64,000 nt of DNA from Phytophthora hibernalis. Lineage: Eukaryota; Oomycota; Peronosporomycetes; Peronosporales; Peronosporaceae. Shown here one piece after another: positions 33,038-43,843 of this stretch (the first letter of the stretch is position 1; each line of letters opens with the position of its first letter). Position numbers and translations under genes: made by a program. Location: assembly GCA_012656075.1 (NCBI GenBank), contig JAAKBF010000061.1, forward strand, positions 172,291 through 236,290, written 5' to 3'. The notes under the pieces are model-generated. The model searched no databases and was not told the origin of the DNA. It saw only the letters and a list, made by a program, of their open reading frames with translations.

Positions 33038-33470
33038 CGCTGACCCCCCGTGTGCGACACTGTTTTCTACCGCCAAACTTTCTATCGATCGTATTTCGGC
33101 AAAGGATGGATTGTCGCTTTTATTCCAGGTTCTTCTTGGATCGGAGCTTCGAACGCAGACAGTATGGCGTGCTACAACCGGTTGTGTTCTCTCTCACTGT
33201 GGCAAAAGAAGAACTTCAGAATGAGCCGCAATTTGAACCGATCGGCGTGAAAGATGTGGCAGTGCTCAGGCGATGATGGACAGCTTGGAGGCGGACTTCG
33301 GCTGGCGGTTCATCCGCTCCACAGACCAACGCCGCAGCCACGCGGACAAGGTGGAAGCGTACAGGAGTAATATTCCGTGGAAGTGGCTATTAATACTACC
33401 GGTAACACAACGTTCTGCCACTTTTGTAATGCATGGTCGAGAACCCGCGACAAGTCACGAAGAAAAGTGA
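33034..33470 (+). CDS. small unrecognised protein beginning at the Crypton target (one frameshift)
   Basis: The ATG lies within the right-hand TATGG. It reads MALTPRVRHCFLPPNFLSIV, a basic, hydroxyl-poor N-terminus that could be a mitochondrial presequence, then VAKEELQNEPQFEPIGVKDV. The frame closes at 33276. After a one-base shift it continues as MMDSLEADFGWRFIRSTDQ and RRSHADKVEAYR before ending somewhere up to 33470. The two halves look like one protein. I do not recognise it. The Crypton array has separated it from its original 5' UTR and promoter. Confidence 0.4.
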
Positions 33471-33560
33471 TCGCAGCATAGTGTCCACCGTAATGTCCAT
33501 CCCTGTGTCATTTAGATAAAGTTCATGCTCAGTTGTTCAACAAAGACAACCATAATCGTA
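33454..33560 (+). repeat. dispersed repeat copy C
   Basis: CATAGTGTCCACCGTAATG with flanking GTCACGAAG..AAGTGATC.CAG matches the repeat downstream of SEC31 (13455-13565) and its inverted copy. Further downstream only patches (GTTCATG.TCAG, GTTCAAC) match. Confidence 0.6.
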
Positions 33561-33614
33561 CTTAAGGAATTTTAATTCCCGTCAAAAAAATTGCACCAGG
33601 AGCGCCAACAGGCC

Positions 33615-35285
33615 ATGCTGTTCCTGCCGCTGGATGAGGACTCGCTGCTCTTCCGTTTGTGTCTGTACTACGGTCTGCTAGTGTTGTTACTGGAGTTGCT
33701 GGTACCTCTGCTCTTCCAGCGTCGAGTGCGCATTGAGATCCCGCGCTTGGCGCTCCGAGGGCCTGCAGTTCCGCTGTCCACTCGCGAGTTCCAACAGCGT
33801 CGACAGGCGCTTCAGCAGCAGCTAGCGGCACTACAACGAGCACTCGCGGAGACGCCGCGACGGTCTCCACAGAAGCGTCAGCATTTGCTGAGTGCGAGTG
33901 CATCGAAGAGCAGGTCGGCGGGTTCCCCGTTTCCGTCGTCGTCGCCATTGGCATCTCTGACGTCTTCCGTAAAGGTGTCAAGACCGGAATCGTCGAGAAA
34001 AATCAGTGAGTCTAAGCAGAGAATTGACAGGAATTTGGTGAAAGATGAAGAAGAACGACGAAGACGAAGAGAGGATAAGGTGCATCGAGTACAGGCACCG
34101 AGAAAATCGCCAATGGCAATTGGCGATTCCTTGGCCACTCGCGCAACTAGAAGCAGTGGGTTTTCGTTTGATGAGGCTATTGAAGAAGGCGATGAGATGA
34201 AAAGTGTGGAGACGGTTGCTAGACGAAGAAAATCCCCAACGTTTTCAGGGAAAAGGCCAATTCGGTTAGTGTCGGACGATGTGGAAAATGTCGGGTATTC
34301 TGGGCCCAGCGAGGCTACATTACGGTTGGAGACACTGATTCGAGCGCGCACCAGGCAAAGAGCGAGTACTTCGCCGATGTACACGCCGCCACCCCGAGTA
34401 GAAACTGGTAGAAGCTCGCCAGTTAGGAAATCACCACCAGCGCGGGCATGGGCTGTTGCTGCTGGCAAACCTGTGGGAATATCAGGTACACACGCGTCCG
34501 AGTCGGTACAACTGGATATTCCATCACCGATAGGACAACGCGAAGGAGACCCGACCATGGATGAAGACGAGGAAACGAAGGAATCGGAGCAACGTAAACC
34601 CCTTACGGATTTCCAAGCGTTTTGCGCTTCGTTTGCAACCGGGGCTCAGCTGCTGCCCAACAAGCTGCAGCGAAGAGGAAGCACCACGAAGCTTTTGGAT
34701 TAGAAAACGAGCAGTCAATTGGCGGCACTATTGCAGCACAGCGGGAAAGATACAAACAACCTCGAGTGACAGAAGAGAATGAGGAGCAGTCAAATTCCGC
34801 TACTTCTCCTGTTGCTGCAGATCCCCAAAGAATGAAGTCGCCCAAACACTACGAAACATTTGGCTCAGACGAAGAGCAGGCAATCGACGAAGCTTTTGCA
34901 GATCAGCAGGTCTTGGAGAAGCGCACGCACCACCAAGCTTTTGGAACGGAGGAGACAGAAGAGCGACCACACGAAAAGTAAGGCTTCTTTGGGCCCTGCA
35001 AGGGCTACCAAACATGTTTTACGGATCCGATCCTAACCGTAAGTGCTTTTTGCTTTATTCTTTTGCAGGACACCTCGGATCGTTAGGCGGATCTCATTTA
35101 CTGATGAGGTAGACACGCTGACGACTTCACCTCTAAAGGAATCTGCAGGCGAACGGTCAAATGGGAAGCGCAAACACCAACAAGCGTTCGGCATGATAGA
35201 AGAGGATGATGAGGATGCTGAATGGCGCGACTCCTTGCTTTCCGTCCTCACCGTTTTGGCTAATGCAACAGGGGCAGTTTCATGA
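33615..35285 (+). CDS. unrecognised membrane-anchored protein with HxxAFG repeats (one frameshift)
   Basis: The ATG at 33615 gives an N-terminal membrane segment (LCLYYGLLVLLLELLVPLLF) followed by a Gln/Arg-rich helix (QQRRQALQQQLAALQRAL) and a long Ser/Arg/Lys-rich disordered region. The C-terminal part has at least four copies of a short motif: KRKHHEAFGLENEQ, SPKHYETFGSDEEQ, KRTHHQAFGTEE, KRKHQQAFGMIEED. The frame shifts near 34620-34650, before the first repeat; the intron 34978-35068 (GTAAGG..TTGCAG) joins the last exon, ending in a hydrophobic C-terminus. I know no family with this repeat. The consensus [KS]-x-K/T-H-x-x-[AT]-F-G suggests a docking peptide in tandem. Confidence 0.65.
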
Positions 35286-35367
35286 GGAAGTGGAAGATGG
35301 TCGTGACGTTATAAACCTTCGAGTTACAGTCGTTGGACTGGGGGCCGTAAACCTAAAGACGAGCTAT

Positions 35368-37630
35368 TTACTGGTGCTCCTCCTTGCCGGTCTTCACGAT
35401 ATAGAAGAGCGCATGGATGTTGTTGTTTTTGATTGCCTTGCGGCAAGCTGCAATGACCGTGGATTTGGCATTACCGAAGCGCAACCGCGCAGCAAGCTGA
35501 ATCATGCTGTTCACCTCCTTCAGAGCATCAAGAAGTGCTTGATGATTCGTGCTTCGCTTGGTGTACTCACCTAGGAGCTGATTATTCAGCGAGAACAACT
35601 CTGAGTAGAAACGACGCATGCGGGGCCTGTGTGAGTATCACGGTAAATGCATCAGTGAATGGGATCAATATCTGGAATATCGTGGGTCTACTCAATTGCA
35701 GTGGCTACTTACATGTCGTTGAGGATACGCGAGTCTTCGACGCGAATAATGAGGTTCTTCACTTGATTCGAGTCGTCAGCCATTTCACCAGTGAGCTTAA
35801 GCCGGATAGCATTGCTTTCATCTACACGCACTAGCAAATTACGGAAGTCCTCCATTTGTCGAGGGAAATCTGCCACTGACTCCAACTCGCGCCACTCGAG
35901 GAAGCCACACATGTGCTGGATAAGCTCAGCCGACAGCTCCATGTTATCCGTTTGAAACACAGTTTCCTGTGGTGTCACGGAGATGTTTAGCCTCGAGTTG
36001 TCACGCAGTGAGCGGAAGCTTAATTGTGCTTGGGAGCTCTCTGGAATCGCCTCAGCCAGCACAAAGGCATTGTCCAGCCACGAATACATTTGCTGAGGCT
36101 TGACAGGTGTAACAAAGCGCACAGATCCTTCAGGTGAGGGCTGTGGGCCAGATTCACCGATGATATGGTGGAAGGCTGCAAACTTTGGCAATTTGAACGT
36201 GGATTCAAACACGTGGAAGGATGTGTGATGGCCACGTGTGCCTACCAGCACTTTAAAATCGAGGCGCGCGGCGGCGTGCTTGTTCAAATTCAGCGGTATT
36301 CGGACAGTCGAGGTCATGGTTGCAGGGCGCACCACCAGAGACTCACCCTCGAAGATACCCGCCTCCGATTCAAACACGACCACCATCTTGATAACTGCGT
36401 CATTTTCAGTGGAAACCTCGAGCTCGAAGCTTGTCGCTGTCTTGCTAGCCAGGGATCGCACCTTGATGTTGGTGTCGGCTCGAATACGCAGCCCTTTTCC
36501 TGCTGTTGCCCCGTTTCCACCTGCTTGGTTTACTTCCAGCGCCTTGATCTCGAGCTGCAAGGCTGCACGGTGCTTGGACAATTTAGCAACCTCTTTCTCT
36601 TCCTGGCTAGCTCTGTCATTGGCAGCAGTACTGGAAGATCCTGGTGCTGGAAACTCTCCTGTCGCAGTGAAGTAGCCGCGAATTTCACCGTCTGCCGAGC
36701 AGCAAATTATCTCTTCTTTGCCATCCATGCGATAGTCCGCCGTCACAAGTGCCGCAACAGGGGACGGAGCACCTCTTTGTGCACCGCTTCTCCGTTCGTC
36801 AATTTGCGGGACTCAAACTTGCCGTTGCTCCAGCCCATGACGATCTCCTTCTCTCCATCGCCGTCAATATCAAAACTGTGGATCGCCGTCGGTATATTCT
36901 TCGACTTGACACGCCAAGCTCGATGCTTGCCCTTGTACACGCCCACAGTTCCATTCTGGAGGGCATAGCCGAACATTTGCTTCTTGATCGCCGTAAGTGC
37001 CAGCACTCGACTGGTCTCCGTGCACTCGAACACCACCTCCTCGTTCTGAAAAGCCCGGATCTCAAAGTCGTCCGAACCGGCCACGAGTTCGTCTCGACCG
37101 TGGCCGGTCACGTCACTCACTGCGAGAGCGCGGACATGGTCTCCCGTGACTGTCCAGAAGAGCTCTCCTCCGTCTCGGCCAAAGCCTTGCAACGAGCAGT
37201 TGCCGCCCACCACGACCATCTGTGTCGGAGCGTTCAACGATGAAGCGGCCCGTGGAGCAGGTGCGAAGAGCATGGCGCTCACTCCGTCGGGCACGTCCTT
37301 GTAGAAGATGTCCGAGTTCTTCTCCACGTCGTAGGCCAGAAGACTGGACTGCGTGCCCACCACGAGCGTGTCGCCCTGGTCTCCAGCCTCAAACTTTCCG
37401 GCAGCCAACGCCGTGACTTTGCGATTGATCTTAAGGAAGCGTACGCTGCTCTGCTCGCCGTCCTCGCTCTCCAAGTTGTTGCGGAACGTGTTCTCGTTGG
37501 GCGAGTGAATGAAAACTTTACCTGCGGTGGTGCCGCATGCCAGCGCAGGGTGACGGCCGTCGAACTTGCCCACTTGCGCCACGCGCTCGAGAATGGGCTG
37601 GTGCAGATGCACCTGGAAGGCGGGCAGCAT
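35368..37630 (-). CDS. BBS2: BBSome subunit BBS2 (one frameshift)
   Basis: Component of the BBSome, which moves membrane cargo in cilia. Start MLPAFQVHLHQPILERVAQV at 37630 matches the human N-terminus. The beta-propeller shows HPALACGTTAGKVFIHSPN, VVGTQSSLLAYDVEKNSDIF, VVGGNCSLQGFGRDG and WSNGKFESRKLTNGEA; then YRMDGKEEIICCSADGEIRG, a coiled coil, and the GAE and C-terminal helical domains. Intron 35627-35712 (GTAAGT..ACACAG) joins RILNDM to PRMRRFYSELF. One base is missing near 36755 (VLRP|VAALVTADYRMDG). Length of about 725 residues equals the family norm (human 721). BBS2 implies a flagellated life stage. Divergent from ITPA, 164 bp apart. Confidence 0.93.
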
Positions 37631-37794
37631 GTTGCACCGAGTGGATCCACTAATGCGTCGCTTCAAGATCGAATTTCTAAGGATTAGAAATCCGAACTTA
37701 AGCGGGTGGTGGACGTAGCGGACGCACTTGGATAGAAAGGGCTTCATTTTTTGAAACTTTTGGTGGATCGTAGCAAGAGTCTCCGGAGACAATT
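37631..37794. promoter_or_regulatory. compact divergent promoter BBS2 / ITPA
   Basis: Only 164 bp separate the two start codons, so promoters and 5' UTRs overlap. I do not see a clear RFX X-box, the usual ciliary-gene element. Confidence 0.5.
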
Positions 37795-38363
37795 ATGTCG
37801 AAGCCTGTGCTGACTTTCGTGACTGGCAACGCCAATAAACTCAAGGAGGTGGTGGCCATCCTAGGCGCCGACTTCCCGTTCGAGCTGCGTAACCAAGCTT
37901 TGGATCTGCCGGAGCTGCAGGGCGAACCAGCCGACATCGCCAAGGAGAAGTGCCGCCTCGCAGCCAAACAGGTGCAGGGCGCTGTGCTGGTGGAGGACAC
38001 GTCGCTGTGCTTCAACGCGTTGCAAGGACTGCCCGGCCCGTACATCAAGTGGTTCCTCGAGAAGACGGGCCACGACGGCTCAACAACATGCTGGCCGCCT
38101 ACGAGGACAAATCCGCCTACGCCCAGTGCATCTTCGCCTATGCACCGGCGGGTGCTGAGCCGCAGGTGTTCATCGGCCAGACGCCCGGCAAGATCGTTGC
38201 GGCACGCGGCCCCACCACGTTTGGATGGGACCCGGTGTTCCAACCCGATGGATTCGACCAGACGTACGCAGAGTTGGAGAAGGCCACCAAGAACCAGATT
38301 TCGCACCGCTACAAGGCGCTGGAGGCCCTCAAGACCCACCTTGTCAAGCCTGCCGACAAGTAA
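37795..38363 (+). CDS. ITPA: inosine triphosphate pyrophosphatase (one frameshift)
   Basis: Cleans the nucleotide pool by hydrolysing ITP, dITP and XTP to monophosphates. Motifs: LTFVTGNANKLKEVVAILG (the TGN.NK triphosphate site), LPELQGEP, VLVEDTSLCFNALQGLPGPY, IKWFLEKTG, then after a one-base loss near 38080, LNNMLAAYEDKSAYAQCIF, and FGWDPVFQPDGFDQTYAEL, KNQISHRYKALEAL (the SHR motif). Length of about 189 residues matches the family (human 194). The break sits in the GGCTC stretch and both sides are well conserved, so it is probably a read error. Confidence 0.93.
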
Positions 38364-38555
38364 ATTGTTGTTCACAAAACAGGACACATTGTTGGCTGTC
38401 TCCACTCGATAGATAAGCATCCAAACATCTACCGTGTCTATATTGACATAGGGTTAAGTATTCTAACAATACTTAGCGAAGATTATTTGGTATAACATAC
38501 ATGTATTATAGTTTTCATTTCAATAACAAAACGAGAATTGGCATCGATACTATCC

Positions 38556-39060
38556 ATGGAGCTACCAATTGGATACATGGAGCCTCCACACTACTTGCAG
38601 CCGTCAGCGCTGGCCGAGATCCTGCGCAACCCCGACGTGTCCGCCAAACGCCCTCTTATCATCGATGTGCGCGATTCTGACTACGCTGGTGGCCACATTC
38701 GCTCCGCGGTGAACATCCCGGAGGAGAATTTCATGGACGACGACGATGTGGACGCCCTCGTGGACAAGTACAAGGACCAGGACGCCATCGTGTTCCACTG
38801 CATGTTGAGTCAAGTGCGCGGGCCTTCGTGCGCCAAGAGGTTCAAGTCCCGCATGGAGGTGGTACTGGAGGAAGTCATGCACAAGCCGCGCGTGCTGATT
38901 CTTCACGGCGGCTACGAACGCTTCGGAATGGTGAGCATGAAGCGTTGATCGCCTCTATCCGTCGTTATTCAAGAACTCGCTGTTTGATATTCTTTGTTTG
39001 TTCGTGGTCTGTGGGCAGATCTACAAGGGAGAGGCCGATCTTATCGAGATGGACGACTAA
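38556..39060 (+). CDS. CDC25/ACR2-type rhodanese phosphatase
   Basis: Small rhodanese-fold protein, 138 residues after removing intron 38931-39018 (GTGAGC..GGGCAG). Active-site loop FHCMLSQVRGPSCAKRF has the Cys of the CX5R pattern seen in CDC25-like tyrosine phosphatases and ACR2 arsenate reductases. IIDVRDSDYAGGHIRSAVNI is the CH1 rhodanese motif and ILHGGYERF the C-terminal one. The ATG at 38556 is used because upstream sequence lacks an ATG. Whether it acts on phosphoproteins, arsenate or both cannot be told from sequence. Convergent with the BRCT gene, 64 bp apart. Confidence 0.88.
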
Positions 39061-39124
39061 TTGTCCTTCTGGCGCGAGTCTTCCACTACCGGGATTTTCA
39101 TTTGCACAGAGTGAAACCAATACT

Positions 39125-42100
39125 CTAGAGATGATAGTCTGCGCGCTTGACAGGCGGCGATTGCTTCTTCGTAATGTACTCAATGAGAAACGGCGCCTTG
39201 AGGCACTCAATCTTGTGCTCCTTGAGTTTCTTCAACCACAGGTCTCGTGTTGGCACTTCAGGTGGGAACAGAGCCACCACAGGCGTCTCAGAAGTTGACT
39301 CCTTTGCTAAACTGTCAAAGTCTGCGGCTTTGGTGAGTGGGATGACGGAACCCCCACCGGCAACTGCGATACGCTCACACATATCTCGCGGGGAACGCAC
39401 TTGGCATGAATGAAAAAGCGCCAGCCAGCAAATGCACCAGGATGGCCCCGGTGCGCTCTTTACGCCAGTAGCTTGACGCCTTCGGCCAAATACGCTGATC
39501 AATATTCTTTTTGTCAGACGCATGGGTTCCCCATTCATGCGCAGTTTCATCAACGAACTCTTCGGCTGTCGCACATGCGTCCAAGTACGATGGTTTCAAT
39601 ATCCACTGTAAGCACAAACACAACCGGCAGGTTAGGAACAACTCGGTCAACCCCGTGCAAAAGACATTAACACGCACCTTGCCAGCTGCACATCCAGCAA
39701 TAAACTTCTCCGTTCGCTTGAGCTCGCTGCAGATAATGTGCGTGCAGTCGCTGTCAAATACGCGCCCAAAATCACTGACAGCTCCGCCTAATGAAGAAAT
39801 TATGGAGGTGTGCACGATGGCTTGATCTCGATCGCCAGTTAAAAGGAAAACGCGCTTGGTTTTTGGTGGTGATGCCGCGCGTGACTTTTTGTCGACTGTT
39901 GTCTCCTTCTTCTGCTTCTTTGTGCTCGCCTTGGCGGGAACTGCTTTCTTCGATTCGGCAGCCTTACGCTTTTTGGCGGTCGACTTCTTCGCAGGTGCCT
40001 TCGACGCGTTTGCTGATTCCAGGCTAGCGGAACTCACACTCGCTGGTTCAACTGTGCTCGATTCTGCGTTGCTGTCACTGCTGATACTAATAACGAGCGG
40101 CGGCTCCTTCTCACTTTCAGCAGTTTTCTTTGTAGCCTTCGTGCCAGGCTCTTTCTCCACTTCCTCCACATCCGCGGACACTTCATCGAGAGAGATGGAT
40201 TCACCATTACCCTTTGTTCGAGTCTTCCGTTTGTTTGAAGGCGCGGTTGGGTTTGTAGGCGTATCGAAGAGCGTGCAAGCCACATCTTGGCCGCGGGCAG
40301 GCGTCGTGGTAGTTGGCTTAGAGGCTGCCGCTGGAGTTGTTTCTTTTCGGTTAGCCGCGACCTTCTTGTCCGTGGGTGTAGGCACCTTGTCAATTTCAGT
40401 GAGGATTCCATCGACATCAAACCTGCCCTGACCGGCCTTCTTCGCCTTCTTCGCACTCCTCACACTGGGGGTGATGGCCAGCTTTGTCTTACTTACTATT
40501 TCATCGTCGGGCTTGATCTCTTCGCTGTCCCTCTTTTAGAGCTGTGATCGGATGCAGTGCTGTCTGTATCTCCCGATAACTCCTTGATAGGATTGTATCG
40601 GAACGCATCTTCGGCGACGTATTCCCACTTGGAAAGGCACGCAAAGATCCACTGCAGCAACAAAGTTAGCATCACATCAAACATAGAAGCACAGTTTTGC
40701 TTACACATACCTCATGGCTCAAGACGTTGTCGAATCTCCAGCTCAGCGCTTTTTGTATTTCTCCCCAGAAGGTTCATAACACAGCAGGTGAGTCGAATGC
40801 GTCCGCGAAAGCACCGGAAGCAAACATGCACCCGTAGCATGGATAGAAATCTGTAGCTCTTCACGCGTTGGGATCGATTTACTTGAGTAGCCGGACAGCG
40901 TAATGACAAACGGCTGCATGCCAGGGATACTTCCAAACGACTTGACTGGCCGTTGAATCGCCTCGTTGAATGGAGTCGGCTTGCTGACTTGCGATAACCC
41001 TGCCAACACCCAATAGATACTAACCACCTTTTACTCTGACGCATGGCTTCATCGTATTCGAAGCCACCTCGGTAGCGGCACACGACAAACGAAGCATTCG
41101 TGACCACCTTGCCCACAATATCCTTGTACGAATCACCAAACGGCACATTGGCCACCTTGGCATCTACCGTCTTCAGCATGTCACACAATTTCTCTCGCAG
41201 GAGTGGAGCTATGTGCTGTGCGAGCAGTACAATAGCCCCATGCAGCGTTTTCTTCATCGCCTCCAATCTCTGTCAGTAATAACACAATATCATATCGTCA
41301 GCTGAAAGCACCTCGACCACGGCAAAACCACTAGATTTTGTAGCAGGTACTCACGCCATTCGACAGTTTGCGGACCACCGATAGTTCCGTGCTCAGTTCC
41401 GTTCTTCCAAGCTGATACACCTGTGCATATTTGCTGAGGTTCAAATCTTCTACGTGCATTTCCGTTTGAGTCTTCCAGTTGCGTGCCTTGGCGGGCTTCG
41501 TTTTCGCAACTCCGGCCAGTTTGTAAGCAAAAGGTCCTTCCGGTACAGTGCACTGACGCTGCACACACTCTTCAATCCACGTGTAATTGACATGGTGCTG
41601 CGTGGCCAGACCGGCGCGTTGGCCCATAAAGGCCACGACGCAGCTCGGCAGGGTGTACGTCGAGTCGCGCGGCTTCGTCTCCATATGCACCCGCCATTCT
41701 TCCACTTTCTTGGCCAGGTCTGTCTTAGAGAAGCTGAGCTGCAGCTTCTTCTGATGTTCCTGCTCTTCCTCTGCCACAAAAACTCCTCCTGGGCGTCTTC
41801 CTGGTACAAAATGTGTGTTGCACCAGCGTAGACCTCCTTCTGGTCCACGATCTGGCCGCCAAAGTGCGTCACGAGGCCGTTGATGACCTTTCTCGGGTCT
41901 TTGACCATGGAACCGGCCGAGATGGCCAGCGTCGAGAACAGCAGCGCCGGGTTGGGGCTGAAGCGGTCCACGGGAGCAGTCTGTGCAGCAGGAACGTCCG
42001 GAAGACCCACTCGGGCCGCACCAGAGCTACGAAGCGCTCATTGCGCTGCGCCACGAACGTCTCGTAGGCCTTGGGGTGGCACACGATGTGCGTCACGGTA

Positions 42101-42243
42101 CAGCCATTGGCGGCGTCCGCGTCTTGCAGGAGGCACGCGCCGCTGTCACGCAGACACAGCTCCAGCGCCAGGATCTCGGCCACGTCCAGCTCTGCTGGGT
42201 GCACCACGCACTGCAGTCCCGCGTACAGGTCTCGCTGCCGCAT
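39125..42243 (-). CDS. multi-BRCT genome-stability protein (Brc1/Rtt107/PTIP-like; frameshifts and introns)
   Basis: Phosphopeptide-binding scaffold of the DNA-damage response. Up to six BRCT modules can be followed down the minus strand: VTHIVCHPKAYETF..VRPEWVFRTFL; VINGLVTHFGGQIVDQ..NYTWIEECVQRQ; DAKVANVPFGDSYKDIVG; PFVITLSGY..STHLLCYEPSG; after a Lys/Ser-rich linker, RVFLLTGDRDQ..GGAVSDFGRVFDSDCTHIIC..WILKPSYLDAC; and a final CERIAVAGGGSVIPL domain. Four plus two BRCTs with a basic linker is the Brc1/Rtt107/PTIP layout. The fifth repeat (KRTEKFIAGCAAGK, DETAHEWG) is also close to SLF1. Frame changes occur near 41990, 41770, 41330, 41030, 40700 and 39420. Some are introns, others single-base errors. 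Divergent from the deaminase gene. Confidence 0.75.
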
Positions 42244-42371
42244 TGTCCGATAAATTTCTTTTGATGGCCAAAATTAGCTGAGCGTAAATATTCGGTTATA
42301 CTCGTAAATATTCGATTACAGTTTGGCGCGAAAATGTCAAAACGTTATTTGAATTTGCAACTTCAAATTGA
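42244..42371. promoter_or_regulatory. divergent promoter with E2F-like site and duplicated element
   Basis: 128 bp between the BRCT gene (-) and the deaminase (+). It contains TTTGGCGCGAAAA at 42322-42334, a full match to the E2F/DP consensus on both strands. It also contains a duplicated element CGTAAATATTCG(G/A)TTA at about 42284-42318. E2F control would fit S-phase expression of the BRCT gene. This is inference from the motif. Confidence 0.55.
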
Positions 42372-43759
42372 ATGGCCAAGCAGACGGTGGACTTGGTGCT
42401 CTACGCGGCGCACGTGGTCCCCGTGGTTCCCCGTGACTTGGTGCTGCATGAAGCGGCGGTTGTGGTCCATGAAACGCGCATTGTTGCAGTGCTACCGCAG
42501 GCGGAGGCTCGAGAGCGCTACGTGGGCGTGCAGGAGACACATCTGGACCGCCACATTGTGCTCCCCGGACTCATCAACCTGCACACACACGCGCCCATGA
42601 CGCTATTCCGCGGACTTGGAGACGACAAAGTACTGAGTGATTGGCTGGCGGAAGATATTTGGCCAATGGAGAGGAAGTTTGTGGGGCCCGAGTTTGTGCG
42701 GGACGGGATGACGCACGCTGTGGCCGAGATGATCCGCAGTGGAACGACCTGCTTCAACAACATGTACTTCTTCCCAGACGAGATCTGCAGTGTGCTGAAG
42801 AGGACAGGGATGCGTGGAGCAGTGGGGCAAGGAATCATGGACTCGGCGTCGCCCTATGGGTCTGGACCTGACGAGTTCCTGGCCAAAGCAGAGCTGAACG
42901 TGAAGAAATACGCTCCAGGATGTCACGACCTCATCACGGTCACCATTGCACCGCACTCGCCTTATACGGTGGGGAGCAGACGTTGTTGAAGGTGGACGCA
43001 TTGGTGAAGAAGTACGATGCTCGGATCCATATCCATTTGCACGAGACGGAGGCGGAATGCAACGACAGTGAACAGTTGAATCGAGCGTCAATGTGCTGCC
43101 ACAAGAGCGACCAGAAGCTGCGCCCACTTGCGAACTTTAAGAGATTGGGGCTGCTATCGGAGAGACTTGTGTGTGCGCACATGACACATCTAACTGACGA
43201 AGAGATTGATGATGTTGCGCGTGCGGGAGCTCACGTGGTTCACTGCCCGTCGTCCAACCTCAAACTGGCGTCGGGTATCGCTCGGGTAACTCACATGCTG
43301 CGTCGTGGCGTGAACGTGACTCTCGGCACGGACGGTGCGGCGAGCAACAACTCGCTTGACATGCTAGCAGAGATGAAGCTTGCAGCGTTGTTAGCTAAGG
43401 CAGAGTCGTGCCAAAGCACTAGCGTGTCTGCGGCGGAGGCGTTGCAGATGGCAATGCTCAATGGTGCAAGGGCTCTTGGGATCGAACGAGAGATTGGATC
43501 CATCGAGGTAGGCAAGCGCGCTGATATCATTGCTATCGAATGCGACAGCATCGAGATGCTTCCCATGTACAACGCAATAAGCCATCTCGTGTACGTCGCG
43601 GGTCGCGAACACGTCTCGGACGTCTGGATTAATGGTAAGCAGGTGCTTCGCAGCCGCAAGCTTACAACTATCGACGACGAGGCACAAGTCAAGAGCAATG
43701 TGCGCGAGTGGGCCGAACGGATTTCCAACCATCACAATGAGTTAAAAGTGAAGAAGTAA
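42372..43759 (+). CDS. amidohydrolase, MTA/SAH deaminase type (one frameshift)
   Basis: Zinc-dependent deaminase of the ATZ/TRZ-MtaD group, predicted to deaminate S-adenosylhomocysteine, 5'-methylthioadenosine or a related purine/triazine. Metal ligands are visible: HxH in LPGLINLHTHAPMTLFRG, His in HIHLHETEAE, His in VCAHMTHLTDEE, and Asp in VTLGTDGAASNNSLDM. The family also shows GTTCFNNMYFFPDE and VHCPSSNLKLASG. One base is missing near 42970 (SPYTV|GEQTLLKV). About 462 residues, as in bacterial MtaD. The class is mainly prokaryotic, so horizontal acquisition is possible, but composition is like that of its neighbours. Confidence 0.87.
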
Positions 43760-43843
43760 AGCAGCTACATGTAGCCACGGACTACTAACCACTTGATTTC
43801 AACGAAAACATTTATGAGCTTTGCTCACTTTACATGTAATGCG

